A program made the translations under genes and the position numbers. Under the pieces are notes generated by a model that was not told the DNA's origin, did not search any database, and saw nothing but the letters and a program-made list of their open reading frames with translations. Shown here in pieces: positions 31,814 to 40,661 of a DNA stretch of 64,000 bases. Within the stretch, counting starts at the first letter, position 1; each line of letters begins with the position of its first letter. Location of the stretch: contig OX337233.1 of NCBI GenBank assembly GCA_946965045.2, forward strand, positions 2,294,001 through 2,358,000, given 5' to 3'. Source of the DNA: Epithemia pelagica (Eukaryota; Bacillariophyta; Bacillariophyceae; Surirellales; Surirellaceae).

Positions 31814-32560
31814 TTACGTGGCTAGCTTTTGTGCCACGACGAGAAAGTTGTCGTACGCTTGACTGGTTGTTTGGAGTTCATTGAGAATGTACACTTGCGC
31901 CACCGTAATGGCTCCCATTTCCCCTCGTAATCCTTGTCCAATCATAATGTCGCATTCACTAAAGCCAACCAAGACGTCACTCAAGGCATTTTCCAACAAG
32001 AGTTCCTTCATTTGTCGAATGGCCAAGGGATCTTGGAGTGTCATGGACAGTGACATGGCGGTTTCAATCACCAATCGACCAGCCGTCGATAAGCGAGGAA
32101 TGAGATTCAACAATTTCATACCACCCTCCTCCAAACGTCCCGCTTGCACGACCTCCATGATATCATTGGTGGCCAGTCGTTGCGTATTTAACACTTGGAC
32201 TGCTTCGTCATAGGATCTTGGAATTCCAATGCCGCCATTCGTCGAGACGGTTGTTTTGCTTGGAGGATTGTCCATGGGCAAGGGGACTTTGAAAACTCCA
32301 ATACATTCTCTGGACGTATCACCAGGAAGGCAAGCCGCGTGTGCTGCTGAACCGGGACGACTCCAAAGGACGGCACCACCAAACATGGCCTGGAGCGTTT
32401 TGAGACCCATGGAACGTCTCGTTTCTTCAATTTTTGTGGGTGGTCGCTGTTGTTGTGGTGGTGATCGTGGTGGTCTTGGAAGATTCAAACTGCAGGAATC
32501 CTCCATTCCAAGCGACCAGATGATAGTGAACAGGACAATCACAACTTGGGACCGGAACAT
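31814..32560 (-). CDS. predicted thylakoid-lumen protein (Tat-type targeting)
   Basis: 248 residues from ATG 32560; the frame upstream starts only with TTG. The N-terminus is a signal peptide (VVIVLFTIIWSLG), then a Pro/Arg/Gln-rich transit-like stretch, then twin arginines with a hydrophobic segment (RRSMGLKTLQAMFGGAVLW) ending in AHA just before ACLPGD, a good lumenal processing site. This is the tripartite leader expected for a thylakoid-lumen protein imported by the Tat route in a complex plastid. The mature part (about 165 residues) is helical, with LNTQRLATNDIMEVVQAGRL and QDPLAIRQMKELLLENAL. I do not recognise its function. Confidence 0.65.
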   Translation of the reverse strand: MFRSQVVIVLFTIIWSLGMEDSCSLNLPRPPRSPPQQQRPPTKIEETRRSMGLKTLQAMFGGAVLWSRPGSAAHAACLPGDTSRECIGVFKVPLPMDNPPSKTTVSTNGGIGIPRSYDEAVQVLNTQRLATNDIMEVVQAGRLEEGGMKLLNLIPRLSTAGRLVIETAMSLSMTLQDPLAIRQMKELLLENALSDVLVGFSECDIMIGQGLRGEMGAITVAQVYILNELQTTSQAYDNFLVVAQKLAT

Positions 32561-32937
32561 GTTGTCTGGCAAATTCCCAAATTATTAGGATGTGTTTGTC
32601 CTGCCAAAATCGACGATGATAAAAGAAACAAGAGAATTCAATAGCGCTCCTTTTCTACTTGATCTTGTCGTCACTCTCCTTGACCGAGATAGAATGGGTG
32701 TTGTGGTTCTTGTGTTTGTCGCTTGCTATGACCGTCCGCTGTCACTGCCATCGACCATGGTTCTGTTCCAATCTTTTCTGTCCGAGCGGCAGCAGGTTCC
32801 GAGTTCCTTGTGGAAGCGCATGCCGCACGCATGACAGCCACGCGCCCACGAGCGAGCACGCGTACGGGAGTCGCAGTCACGAATGACGTGTTGGAAGCAA
32901 TCTTTGCGCGATCTCCGATCCTAACAGTACCTACCTA
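32561..32937. other. intergenic region
   Basis: Upstream side of the lumen-protein gene, up to the small TIR element. Overlapping plus-strand frames at 32592-32886 have no domain. Nothing else seen. Confidence 0.35.
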
Positions 32938-33371
32938 CCGTATTTTCCGGATTCCTGGACCCCCGGAATGTACATGATTCAGGGCGGGGGGTCCAGGACT
33001 CCGGCAATTTTGGAAATTTTTTTTAAGATTCCATTCACACAGTACAATTGACTTTATAGTAAAGTTCATGTTCAACATCGGGGTTGTAGAGAAGGGTTGG
33101 TCGCACTAATCCAGTTAGGGGAAAGACCGCGCTTCCAAACGTAGCCTTAACCCTAATAACAATACCCATCATGCTGTATCTCTTGTTTCTCCTCTTCGAT
33201 TCACTCCCATCTAATGTCAGGCAGTTCGATGGAAAGCTTGGAACGTGAGGAATGTGGGGGTAACCCTAAAACCTGGAAAGAACCTAGTGATATAAAGTTA
33301 GGGGGCCATGTACGTTTAAGGGGGGAGGGGGGTCCAGGACTATAGGGGAACCAGGAATCCGGAAAATACGG
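32938..33371. mobile_element. 434-bp MITE with perfect terminal inverted repeats and TA target duplication
   Basis: The element starts CCGTATTTTCCGGATTCCTG at 32938 and ends with its exact reverse complement at 33371. The 5'-TA at 32936-32937 and TA at 33372-33373 fit the target duplication of Tc1/mariner-type elements. Counting one flanking base on each side, the inverted match is 24 bp (32935-32958 with 33351-33374). Subterminal G-runs (GGGGGGTCCAGGACT near both ends) extend the symmetry imperfectly. No transposase ORF fits inside, so it is non-autonomous. It ends 31 bp before the ATG of the metallophosphoesterase gene. Confidence 0.8.
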
Positions 33372-33402
33372 TAGTACGTACAGGTACAGATGATTCGTCA
33401 AG

Positions 33403-34398
33403 ATGATGTTCCATCGTTGCCGTGTCCCTCATGTGGTTGTTCAAACGGCTCTTTTACTATGCCTCTCCAAAGCATGGATCATTCCGCTGCCACCATGGCG
33501 TGGCCTACGTCAACTTGTTTCGGTAGGACCGTGGGGCGCCAAGATTGCCCAACGGGATGCACCACCCCTGGAGGAGGTGTTGTATTTGGAATACAACCCT
33601 GGAGCAATGGTCCCGACAACGAAACCAGTGTTGTCTCGGATTCATTACCAAAGGTTACCTCCGTGGAATACAACGACTCATTGTCGAGTGGTTGCCACCA
33701 GTGATACACACGACAAACATGGCGCCCTACCGGTGCCTGACTGTGACATTTTCATTCATTGCGGTGACATTCTATAGCGTTACGGATACATTGGAAACAT
33801 CGGAGGTGGTATGGTGATGTTACAAAACTTTGCACATTGGCTAGAAACCAAGACAGTGGCTCGCCACAAGATTGTAGTCGGTGGCAATCACGATATCTTT
33901 TTGGAAGATCTAGGTCCGGCCCAAGTGCAATCCATTCTGAGCAAGAACAAGAACAACAACAACAACAATGTCTCGATACACTACCTACACAATCAACCCG
34001 TGACTGTGGCAAACTTGACAATTTATGGATCGCCTTGGTCACCTTTGGGAACGACTGGAAACTCGGCGTTTCAGCGAGGAGAGGACGCTAGAGAATCGGC
34101 AAGAGATTGTGTGCAATCGACCCAAGGTATGGGAGACATTGACATTTTGGTGACGCACGCATCTTGCCCACAATGGAGGGACCAAGTAGTGTCGACAAAG
34201 GGAACCAAATTGTGGGTCCATGGTCACTGGCACGACGGTCAAGGCAAACCCGTCGTCCTTCCCACATCACGCAATGATTCGGGTCCTTGCATATCCATAA
34301 ACGTTGCCTTTAACGATATGATCTACCAACCCGTAAATCCTCCGATTGTCTACGATGTGCCAATTTCTTTCGTGGATCGGCAACATGACAAGAGGTAG
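33403..34398 (+). pseudogene. calcineurin-like metallophosphoesterase (MPPED-type) with in-frame TAG
   Basis: One continuous frame of 331 codons from ATG 33403, interrupted only by TAG at 33775-33777 directly after the GD motif. Metal-site motifs occur in the right order across the stop: SDTHDKH, DIFIHCGDIL, [stop], VVGGNHDIF, VTHASCP, HGHWHDG. These are the five blocks of the family, close to MPPED1/2-like phosphodiesterases. Sequence after the stop (GYIGNIGGG) continues the domain without loss of frame. No GT-AG intron of plausible size removes the TAG. Either a recent nonsense mutation, a sequencing error, or readthrough. A second in-frame ATG at 33811 could start only a fragment. The upstream MITE may have disturbed the promoter. 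Confidence 0.75.
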
Positions 34399-35215
34399 GA
34401 GACTCTTCTTGGTTACAGGCACTTGTTGGCAGTGGGCATGTGAACTATGAAAGGAGCTTCCCTTGAGAAGAGAAGTGTGGTTGTGGACTTCATATTGCTG
34501 ACAAGGATTCTGCGATACATTTTCTAAGAAAGACACATTGAAAATGATGATGGCCATTTCCAAAACTCCTGCATGGAGAATTTGGTAGTACTAATATATG
34601 CTAGAAACCCGTTGTCGTTGCTCTCATGGTGAAGTCTGGTGGTCGAATGTCACGCGCTTCTCTGCGGGGTTTCCTATACATGTCACTAAAACACGGTGCC
34701 TAGCGCGGTACCTTGTCGGAGGACGCATAGTGCAGAAACTCTCTCGCAGTAGTTCCTGTCCGAGTACTCTGTGAGATTCTTTCACGTCTATCTACTTAGT
34801 ACATAGCCGCATTGAATGAACTCGAGAAACTTGGCGCCGCTTGTACTCGTTGAGCCTCTTGGGAAGATGCTGTACTCGATTATCCAGCGCACGAGCGTCT
34901 TGGCTAGAGAGTTCCGCCATCTGATCAATTGCAACAGACAATGGCATTTTGTTGAAGCGCAATGCATACATCGCCGTGCTTGCTCAAGAGGCCGGTCGCG
35001 TCGGTGCGCGTGCGACGCGTGCGACAGGCGACAGGGTTAACCATTGTTTTGCCAGATGCGCACGTAGGTGGCTCGTTTGATGGATGCTTGCCATTGCCGT
35101 CAATTCCAATCGGAGCTCTCTGCTCAATGGTCAAGCAATTGTAATCTTTATAATTTTAGAAAAGTATCCAGGAAGCTGTAGCTCTTGACTCGACAGTGCT
35201 GCATGTGTCAAAGTC
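34399..35215. other. 0.8-kb intergenic region
   Basis: Between the metallophosphoesterase gene and the OPA3-like gene. The short frames (for example plus 34816-35040) are Arg/Cys-rich and not convincing. No repeat or RNA gene recognised. Confidence 0.4.
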
Positions 35216-35827
35216 ATGGTGCATGCTCTACCGTAAGTATTAAGTGTTGTGACGGTGGTTTTCGTTTGTCGCCTCTCGTAAATCTCAGACGTGGACCCAC
35301 TGTTGATTTGATGCAGCTTAACGAAACTGGCTGGGTTGCTGATAAAAACTCTCTCAAAGCCATTATCCAAGCGTATCAAACATGAATTTTCCAGATTTGA
35401 CTCGACACAACGTCTCTTGGTTGGCATTGGACAGATCAATCATCAGATCACCAGCCGAATGACAATATGGAGCGCAGGGTACAAGGTCCGCAGCGTGAAG
35501 CAACTGGAAGACGAAAAGGCAATGAAGGAAGGTGCCGAATTCCTGGGTGAATCTGTGGTTTTCTTAGTCAGTGGTCTTGCTATCGTATTTGAGTATAACC
35601 GTTCTCAAGCTAAATCTGAGGAAAAGGATGAGATAAAACGAGCACAAGCCAAAGCAGAGCGGGAAGCGCTACAGGCGCAGCTTCTTAAAATTAATGAGAG
35701 ATTAGAAGCAATGGAGAAAAGAATACAACAAAATTCATTGAGAGACTCCCCTAGCAACCAGCCGGAAGGTCCAAGCAGGACATTTTGGTGGAATAATCTT
35801 TTCAGTTCGAATACACCTGGGTCATAA
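35216..35827 (+). CDS. OPA3-like mitochondrial protein
   Basis: Exon 1 is only 17 nt (35216-35232, ATG to ...CTACC). An 84-bp intron (GTAAGT...ATGCAG, 35233-35316) follows, then exon 2 (35317-35827). The joined start reads MVHALPLTKLAGLLIKTLSK, which matches the conserved OPA3 N-terminus, whereas exon 2 alone has no ATG there. The 175-residue protein continues with KPLSKRIK, EGAEFLGESVVFLVSGLAIVFEY (membrane-associated segment) and a Lys/Glu/Gln coiled coil. OPA3 proteins sit in mitochondrial membranes and affect mitochondrial shape and lipid metabolism. Length fits the family. Confidence 0.88.
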
Positions 35828-36029
35828 CAAACATGCGACACGGCACTGGAAAGCGAAGCAACAATGAGACAATTGATGCGATAGAAGAATCAACTTTCCC
35901 GAGACGTCTTGGAATGTACCGTTTGTCAATCGAAAGGCTGTGGATCTTGTCCGTCAGGGGAACTACCCTCAGCAGAATGATGGCCACAAGCGATGTTATG
36001 CTGCATAAACATCAATATTCTTAATGAAT

Positions 36030-36986
36030 TTAAACAGATAACATCCAGCTGTATACATCCGGATTCTTTGATGCAGTTATTCCGACACAGTGTCCACGCA
36101 CTGAGCCAGTACAACCTTCCGGATCGTGCGTGTACCTTGTGTATCGAACCATGCCATTCTCTGGACGAGCATCCTGGGGATTCTCGCCTCTCAGAGACGC
36201 AACAAGTTGGTCGCTACATCGAACAGGGAATATCACGTCGTCGGCGGAGTGAAACACCCACATGGGCACGCTCCCGAGTCGGTCCAAGGCTAGCTGTGGC
36301 AGAGTTCCGGTAAACCCATAGGCAGCGACAACAACACAACGAAACCGCTGCGTCGTTGCTAGTTCCACTGCAACTGTCGCACCATCACTAAATCCAAACA
36401 GACAAATTCGAGCCTTGTCCACATTTTGAGGGCAGCCTGCAGCTTGGCCTTCCTCGCTCAGCACCCAATCCAAAAAGGCCAACACTTTACTCCGTGGTTC
36501 TTCGTAGAAAGATCGTTTTCCGTCCCCAACGTAAGGGGCCACCACGCAAAAGTTTTTGCTCAAAGTTTCGGGAGCTTGTTGCGATGCCAACAATGACGGA
36601 GCTAAGCCAGCGTGTTCGCCGTTCATGTCGGCAAGATCCAATGCAGTTTGGTCATTTTTACCAGCCCCATGAAGAACAAGAAGGAGAGGGAGCTTTTCTT
36701 TCTTGCCGTTCGTCGACGGTGCATACACTAGAGCTTCGTATGTATTCGAATCCCTGACCCGGCGCAACGAAGCCTTGGAAGGGACGAGTGGTGCGACTGC
36801 TGGAACTTCTTCTGATTTTGCTGGTACAGTTGTGGAGGTTGTCAAGACAATGCTTGCTATTGTTGAAGAAATTTGAGCAAGCTCTCGCCGATTCACCAGG
36901 TTGGGTTCAATTTGGACACCATTATTCTCTGTCATTCTGGTTCCTCCATTGGATAGTAGTAATGAGTAGAGGAGTGGCAGAAGCAT
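36030..36986 (-). CDS. alpha/beta hydrolase, esterase/feruloyl-esterase-like
   Basis: 318 residues; an in-frame TAA just upstream fixes the ATG at 36986. The N-terminus is hydrophobic (MLLPLLYSLLLS) and may be a signal peptide. A second segment, RRELAQISSTIASIVL, follows. The hydrolase domain has LLLVLHGAGKND (oxyanion loop), the nucleophile elbow GFSDG, Asp in HSADDVIFP and a possible His in RGHCVGIT near the C-terminus. This resembles the PHB-depolymerase/feruloyl-esterase group of serine esterases. Substrate unknown. Location may be secretory or plastid. Confidence 0.7.
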   Translation of the reverse strand: MLLPLLYSLLLSNGGTRMTENNGVQIEPNLVNRRELAQISSTIASIVLTTSTTVPAKSEEVPAVAPLVPSKASLRRVRDSNTYEALVYAPSTNGKKEKLPLLLVLHGAGKNDQTALDLADMNGEHAGLAPSLLASQQAPETLSKNFCVVAPYVGDGKRSFYEEPRSKVLAFLDWVLSEEGQAAGCPQNVDKARICLFGFSDGATVAVELATTQRFRCVVVAAYGFTGTLPQLALDRLGSVPMWVFHSADDVIFPVRCSDQLVASLRGENPQDARPENGMVRYTRYTHDPEGCTGSVRGHCVGITASKNPDVYSWMLSV

Positions 36987-37403
36987 TATCGTTTATTCTG
37001 TCGATCATTGTGATTGCGACGGTTGGAAATTTGCTTCCAATAGCTTAATGATTACATGACTCAATAAGGTTGAGGATTTTCATTTTTCTGTCTTGCGGAG
37101 ATCTTCGCAACTCAGTACTTGTTTTGTGTAGGTCTATACGACACTTCTTGGAATCCAGTCCCTTTGACGAATTTGGCCTGCCTCCTACCAAGAATGAAAA
37201 TTTCAGTTTTTCCGTTCCTTTGAAATAAGCCCGGGCTCGACGATTTCCAAATGAGATTTTATTGAGCGCCAACATTAATTCTCAAGCAAAACCCCATGAC
37301 CCCAGACGGAGTCGATTTTGTCAATTGTTGATTGACTATATCGAAGGAGCACTGGCACAAGCTGGAGGCAAGAGCCTGAAACTACTGCGCATATCGTACG
37401 ACA
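36987..37403. other. intergenic region between divergent genes
   Basis: 417 bp between the hydrolase (minus) and the following plus-strand gene. The 76-codon minus frame here has no domain. Promoter region for both genes by position. Confidence 0.35.
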
Positions 37404-38561
37404 ATGGTTCGTTTTGGTTTCCGACGATCGCATCCATCGTCTGATAACGATGCACAAGGTGTTCATCTACAGGAACCCGCACCTCTCGAGAGCGATAGGT
37501 CGTTTGGAGTGTTGAATCGCATTTTTTGTGGGAGGCATCGAAAATTTCTCAAAGATGAAGATCGTGGTTTTCGAAGGACGACAGGATCGTTCAGTCATTT
37601 TGAAAATCAAAAGGTGGATACCCCCGCTAAAAACACAGAGCAATTCAGAAGATCGCAGTCGGCTTCCATCTCAGGAAAAGAGAGTGATCTTTGGCACGAT
37701 TGGAGAAAAAAGCCGGATTCTCTAAAAAAGACACGTTCAGGGAACAATACAACACTCTCAGACGATCTTGGCGATGATGCAATTGTGGTAACAGCCATCC
37801 ACAAATTGGGCGTCCTTCGTGGTCGTAGTTTGACCAGACGCTCGTTCGCGGACGAGAATAAGGAACCACTGGCTGCTGCAGATATGATGATATCACCAGT
37901 CGGATCTTTCATGTCAGCGACAAGTAGAAAAGAAAACAAAACAAAGACCCCTTACGAGTTCACCACCTCGCTTTCTCCACCCCATGAGTACATTGAATCA
38001 GAGGATTTGGAAGAAATTGACTTCACCCAGACCGAAGAGGCGCCACCACCAGCAACACGTCTTTTGTTCTTTCCTCTTGACCAACACCTCGATAATGCAG
38101 CGTCGATGGTCTCGATGGGGTCTGGATTCGACGATGATACAGAAACCGATGTTCCGCTGGTGGCAGATGTTATTGTCCATCATGATCTTGTCAGTGAGAA
38201 CGACCGGGAATCGACTACGGATATGTCGGCAAGACATGATCAGTATGTGGTTGCAGATACTACGGAAGAAAATCATCAGCAAGTGGACACACAAAGTCGA
38301 GTGAACACAGAGACATCCTACCATGCCAATGCGTCCCGGGAAGGTTGTACGGCATCTACCACCAATGATGAGTGCACCCTGGAAACTGAATCGACAAGGT
38401 CCTCGACAAAGATGACTCTTGATATGTATGATGAAGAGGACGAACTCCCCCAACTTGGAGGTCTATGTAGTCCTCTTTCGTTGGATCAAGGCGTACAAAT
38501 TATCGCCGGCTTGGTTCTGCAACGAAACAACGTGGAATGCGGAGAATTCGACAAACCATAG
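37404..38561 (+). CDS. unknown acidic, Ser/Thr-rich protein
   Basis: 385 residues, single exon, ATG 37404. Starts with a basic segment (MVRFGFRRSHPSSDND) and is otherwise hydrophilic with many Asp/Glu and Ser/Thr residues. No membrane helix or known motif is seen. Blocks such as IVVTAIHKLGVLRGRSLTRR and the C-terminal LCSPLSLDQGVQIIAGLVLQ look ordered and may be conserved. It appears to be a lineage-restricted protein. The frame is long enough and codon use ordinary enough to be real, but function is unknown. Confidence 0.5.
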   Translation: MVRFGFRRSHPSSDNDAQGVHLQEPAPLESDRSFGVLNRIFCGRHRKFLKDEDRGFRRTTGSFSHFENQKVDTPAKNTEQFRRSQSASISGKESDLWHDWRKKPDSLKKTRSGNNTTLSDDLGDDAIVVTAIHKLGVLRGRSLTRRSFADENKEPLAAADMMISPVGSFMSATSRKENKTKTPYEFTTSLSPPHEYIESEDLEEIDFTQTEEAPPPATRLLFFPLDQHLDNAASMVSMGSGFDDDTETDVPLVADVIVHHDLVSENDRESTTDMSARHDQYVVADTTEENHQQVDTQSRVNTETSYHANASREGCTASTTNDECTLETESTRSSTKMTLDMYDEEDELPQLGGLCSPLSLDQGVQIIAGLVLQRNNVECGEFDKP

Positions 38562-39540
38562 TGGCAACATTTTTTAAGAAATATAAGTGTAAACTCTTGT
38601 ATCTGTTTTGTTACTTTCATTTTTCGCTGGCTCTGGTGTGTCTGGTGCACTCTAAGTTCGCTGTTGCTCTATCAGTTTTTCTGGACCATGAACGCGGCCC
38701 TCAAGACAAGCTCATACAAGTAGCAAGAGATCGGTCGGCCGCGGCCGTAGAGAAGCATCGGCTGGAGAGCAGAGGAACGAATGTTCGCCGCCGATTTACG
38801 CGTATCGATCGCCCGCATGGATTCTTCCGCCAAGTCAGGCGGTTGATAGCCGTAGATTTTGACAATCTTGTTTTCAATGGGGTCCGAAAAGAATTTGTTA
38901 GCGGACACTCCTTCCGCTTCCAAGTGAGGAACACTACTTAGTTCACTCAAGGAAGTTCATGCCAAGTATCCCACAAAGAATTGACAATATTCCTTGGTGT
39001 CCCTACCGGTACCGACGGCACTTTCATCGGTTCCAAAATGAAGGAAATGACTTGCAGAAATGTCCCAAAAAAGGGCGCGCGCAAGAAGATAGGGAAAATT
39101 CCGGATGCTCACCCGGCTACAGCGACACGGGACACGGGACACAGTACCGAAGATTTTGGTCCCAAGACCCAAGACCCAAGACCCAAACCTATTGCTATTT
39201 GCCCCCTTTTTTCTGTCCCAGAATAGAAGAAAAAAATTCGCGAAATCAGGATGGATGTGTCCAAGACGGAGTTTGGACCCTTTTATGCACAATCAGGGTC
39301 ATAGGCAATATTGTAGATTAGGGACGCAACAAGAAATTAGGGCGGCTAAGAGGACACTTCTACGGGTAGATAGGTTTTGCAACGGGGAGGACTCCGTCCG
39401 CCATGAACATGTACCTTAACACTAATGAAATCGTGTTATTTTTTGACGACAAGGGAACGAGAACGCGAACCAGTCGTCTGTGTGTGGTATTTCGTTTCCT
39501 CATTTCTGAAACGTGACGCAGGGCCATTGTAGTAGGCTTA
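38562..39540. other. intergenic region with a possible gene relic
   Basis: On the minus strand, 38950-38672 reads as protein-like sequence (NKFFSDPIENKIVKIYGYQP, RSSALQPMLLYGRGRP) for about 92 codons but has no ATG and is preceded by TGA, so it may be a relic or one exon. Near 39169-39188 there is a short tandem of CCCAAGA. The rest shows nothing. Confidence 0.35.
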
Positions 39541-39843
39541 TCAATCGGGTTCAACCCGATCTAATCGGGCTCAACCCGATCTAATCGGGTTCAACCCGAT
39601 CTAATCGGGCTCAACCCGATCTAATCGGGTTCAACCCGATCTAGTCGGGCTCAACCCGATCTAATGATGATTACTATGGGATTTAACACGGTGTCAACCC
39701 GATCTAATCGGGTTCAACCCGATCTAATCGGGTTCAACCCGATCTAATCGGGCTCAACCCGATCTAATCGGGCTCAACCCGATCTAGTCGGGCTCAACCC
39801 GATCTAGTCGGGCTCAACCCGATCTAGTCGGGCTCAACCCGAT
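39541..39843. repeat. 20-bp palindromic tandem repeat (minisatellite)
   Basis: Thirteen full 20-bp units in two blocks: six at 39541-39660 and seven at 39704-39843. A 43-bp degenerate spacer separates them and contains half a unit. Consensus CTAATCGGGTTCAACCCGAT. Each unit is CTA plus the 17-nt palindrome ATCGGG-YTCAA-CCCGAT. Variants (GGTT/GGCT, CTAA/CTAG) alternate at the left, and the last three units are identical CTAG/GGCT types, showing local homogenisation. Either strand could fold as a row of small hairpins. No coding frame is implied. Confidence 0.92.
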
Positions 39844-40091
39844 TAGATTGGGCACGACTTTTCCACATTATTCTTAAACAGCCCCTGGTCCCGGGGCTAT
39901 TGAAAGCCTACTTTGAAAATTTCGTCGTCTCACATTTTGTCACTTGAGGGCAAATACTGGAAACTGGAATCCTCACTGGCTTGGGACAGCTGATACAACA
40001 TACAACTAGTCATACTCCTACATATTAAAAACTACTAGGAGTACCTAGCAACAAAACACAACATATTAACTACTCTAGTGGCACTACCATA

Positions 40092-40517
40092 TCTAGTGCC
40101 TTCTATCTGGGTGTGCCCATTACGGGCGAAAACGTACCATTGGGCACATAGTTCAACTAGATAGAACTCAACCAATATTGGGCCTCCGGCAACACGCAGA
40201 TGCTCAAACTTTTTCCTTAACACATCCTCTGTCACCATTGGATACTCCATGACACCCATCTATGACATATCACATTGGATTCCAAGTGTGCCCACATGCC
40301 TAAAATTGAGCACAATGGAGGTCCTCATATGACCTAGATATGTCATAGATGGGTGTCATGGAGTATCCAATGGTGACAGAGGATGTGTTAAGGAAAAAGT
40401 TTGAACATCTACATGTTGCCGTAGGTCTAATATTGGTTGAGTTCTATCTAGTAGAAACTATGTGCCCAATGGTACGTTTTCGCCCGTAATGGGCACACCC
40501 AGAAAGAAGGCACTAGA
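40092..40517. repeat. long inverted repeat, two ~180-bp arms and a 65-bp loop
   Basis: Left arm about 40092-40271, right arm about 40337-40517, nearly perfect reverse complements with few substitutions. The outer ends (TCTAGTGCCTTCT and AAGGCACTAGA) are part of the arms. Each arm contains the same short frame reading outward from the centre (MGVMEYPMVTEDVLRKKFEH), at 40259 on the minus strand and about 40347 on the plus strand. It looks like a foldback/MITE element or an inverted duplication of a gene fragment. A transcript would form one long hairpin. Confidence 0.85.
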
Positions 40518-40661
40518 AGATCGGGCCCCTATCTCATGGTCCGGGCGGACGGGTCGATTTCCCCAAACTCCGACACATATCTGTATCTTGTGACCGTGGC
40601 CGTTGGGGCTTACACTTACACCTTGCAAACATAATGTCACCTGCATGTGGCATGAGACACC

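Noticed and set aside
33775-33777. Short intron removing the TAG
   Set aside because: The only nearby GT-AG pair gives about 15 nt, far below the 72 to 358 nt introns in this window.
39541-39843. CRISPR-like array
   Set aside because: Units are contiguous 20-bp tandem repeats without unique spacers, in a eukaryotic genome; it is a minisatellite.
40035-40259. 74-codon minus-strand gene
   Set aside because: Mostly the left arm of the inverted repeat; kept only as evidence that the arms carry a gene-like fragment.
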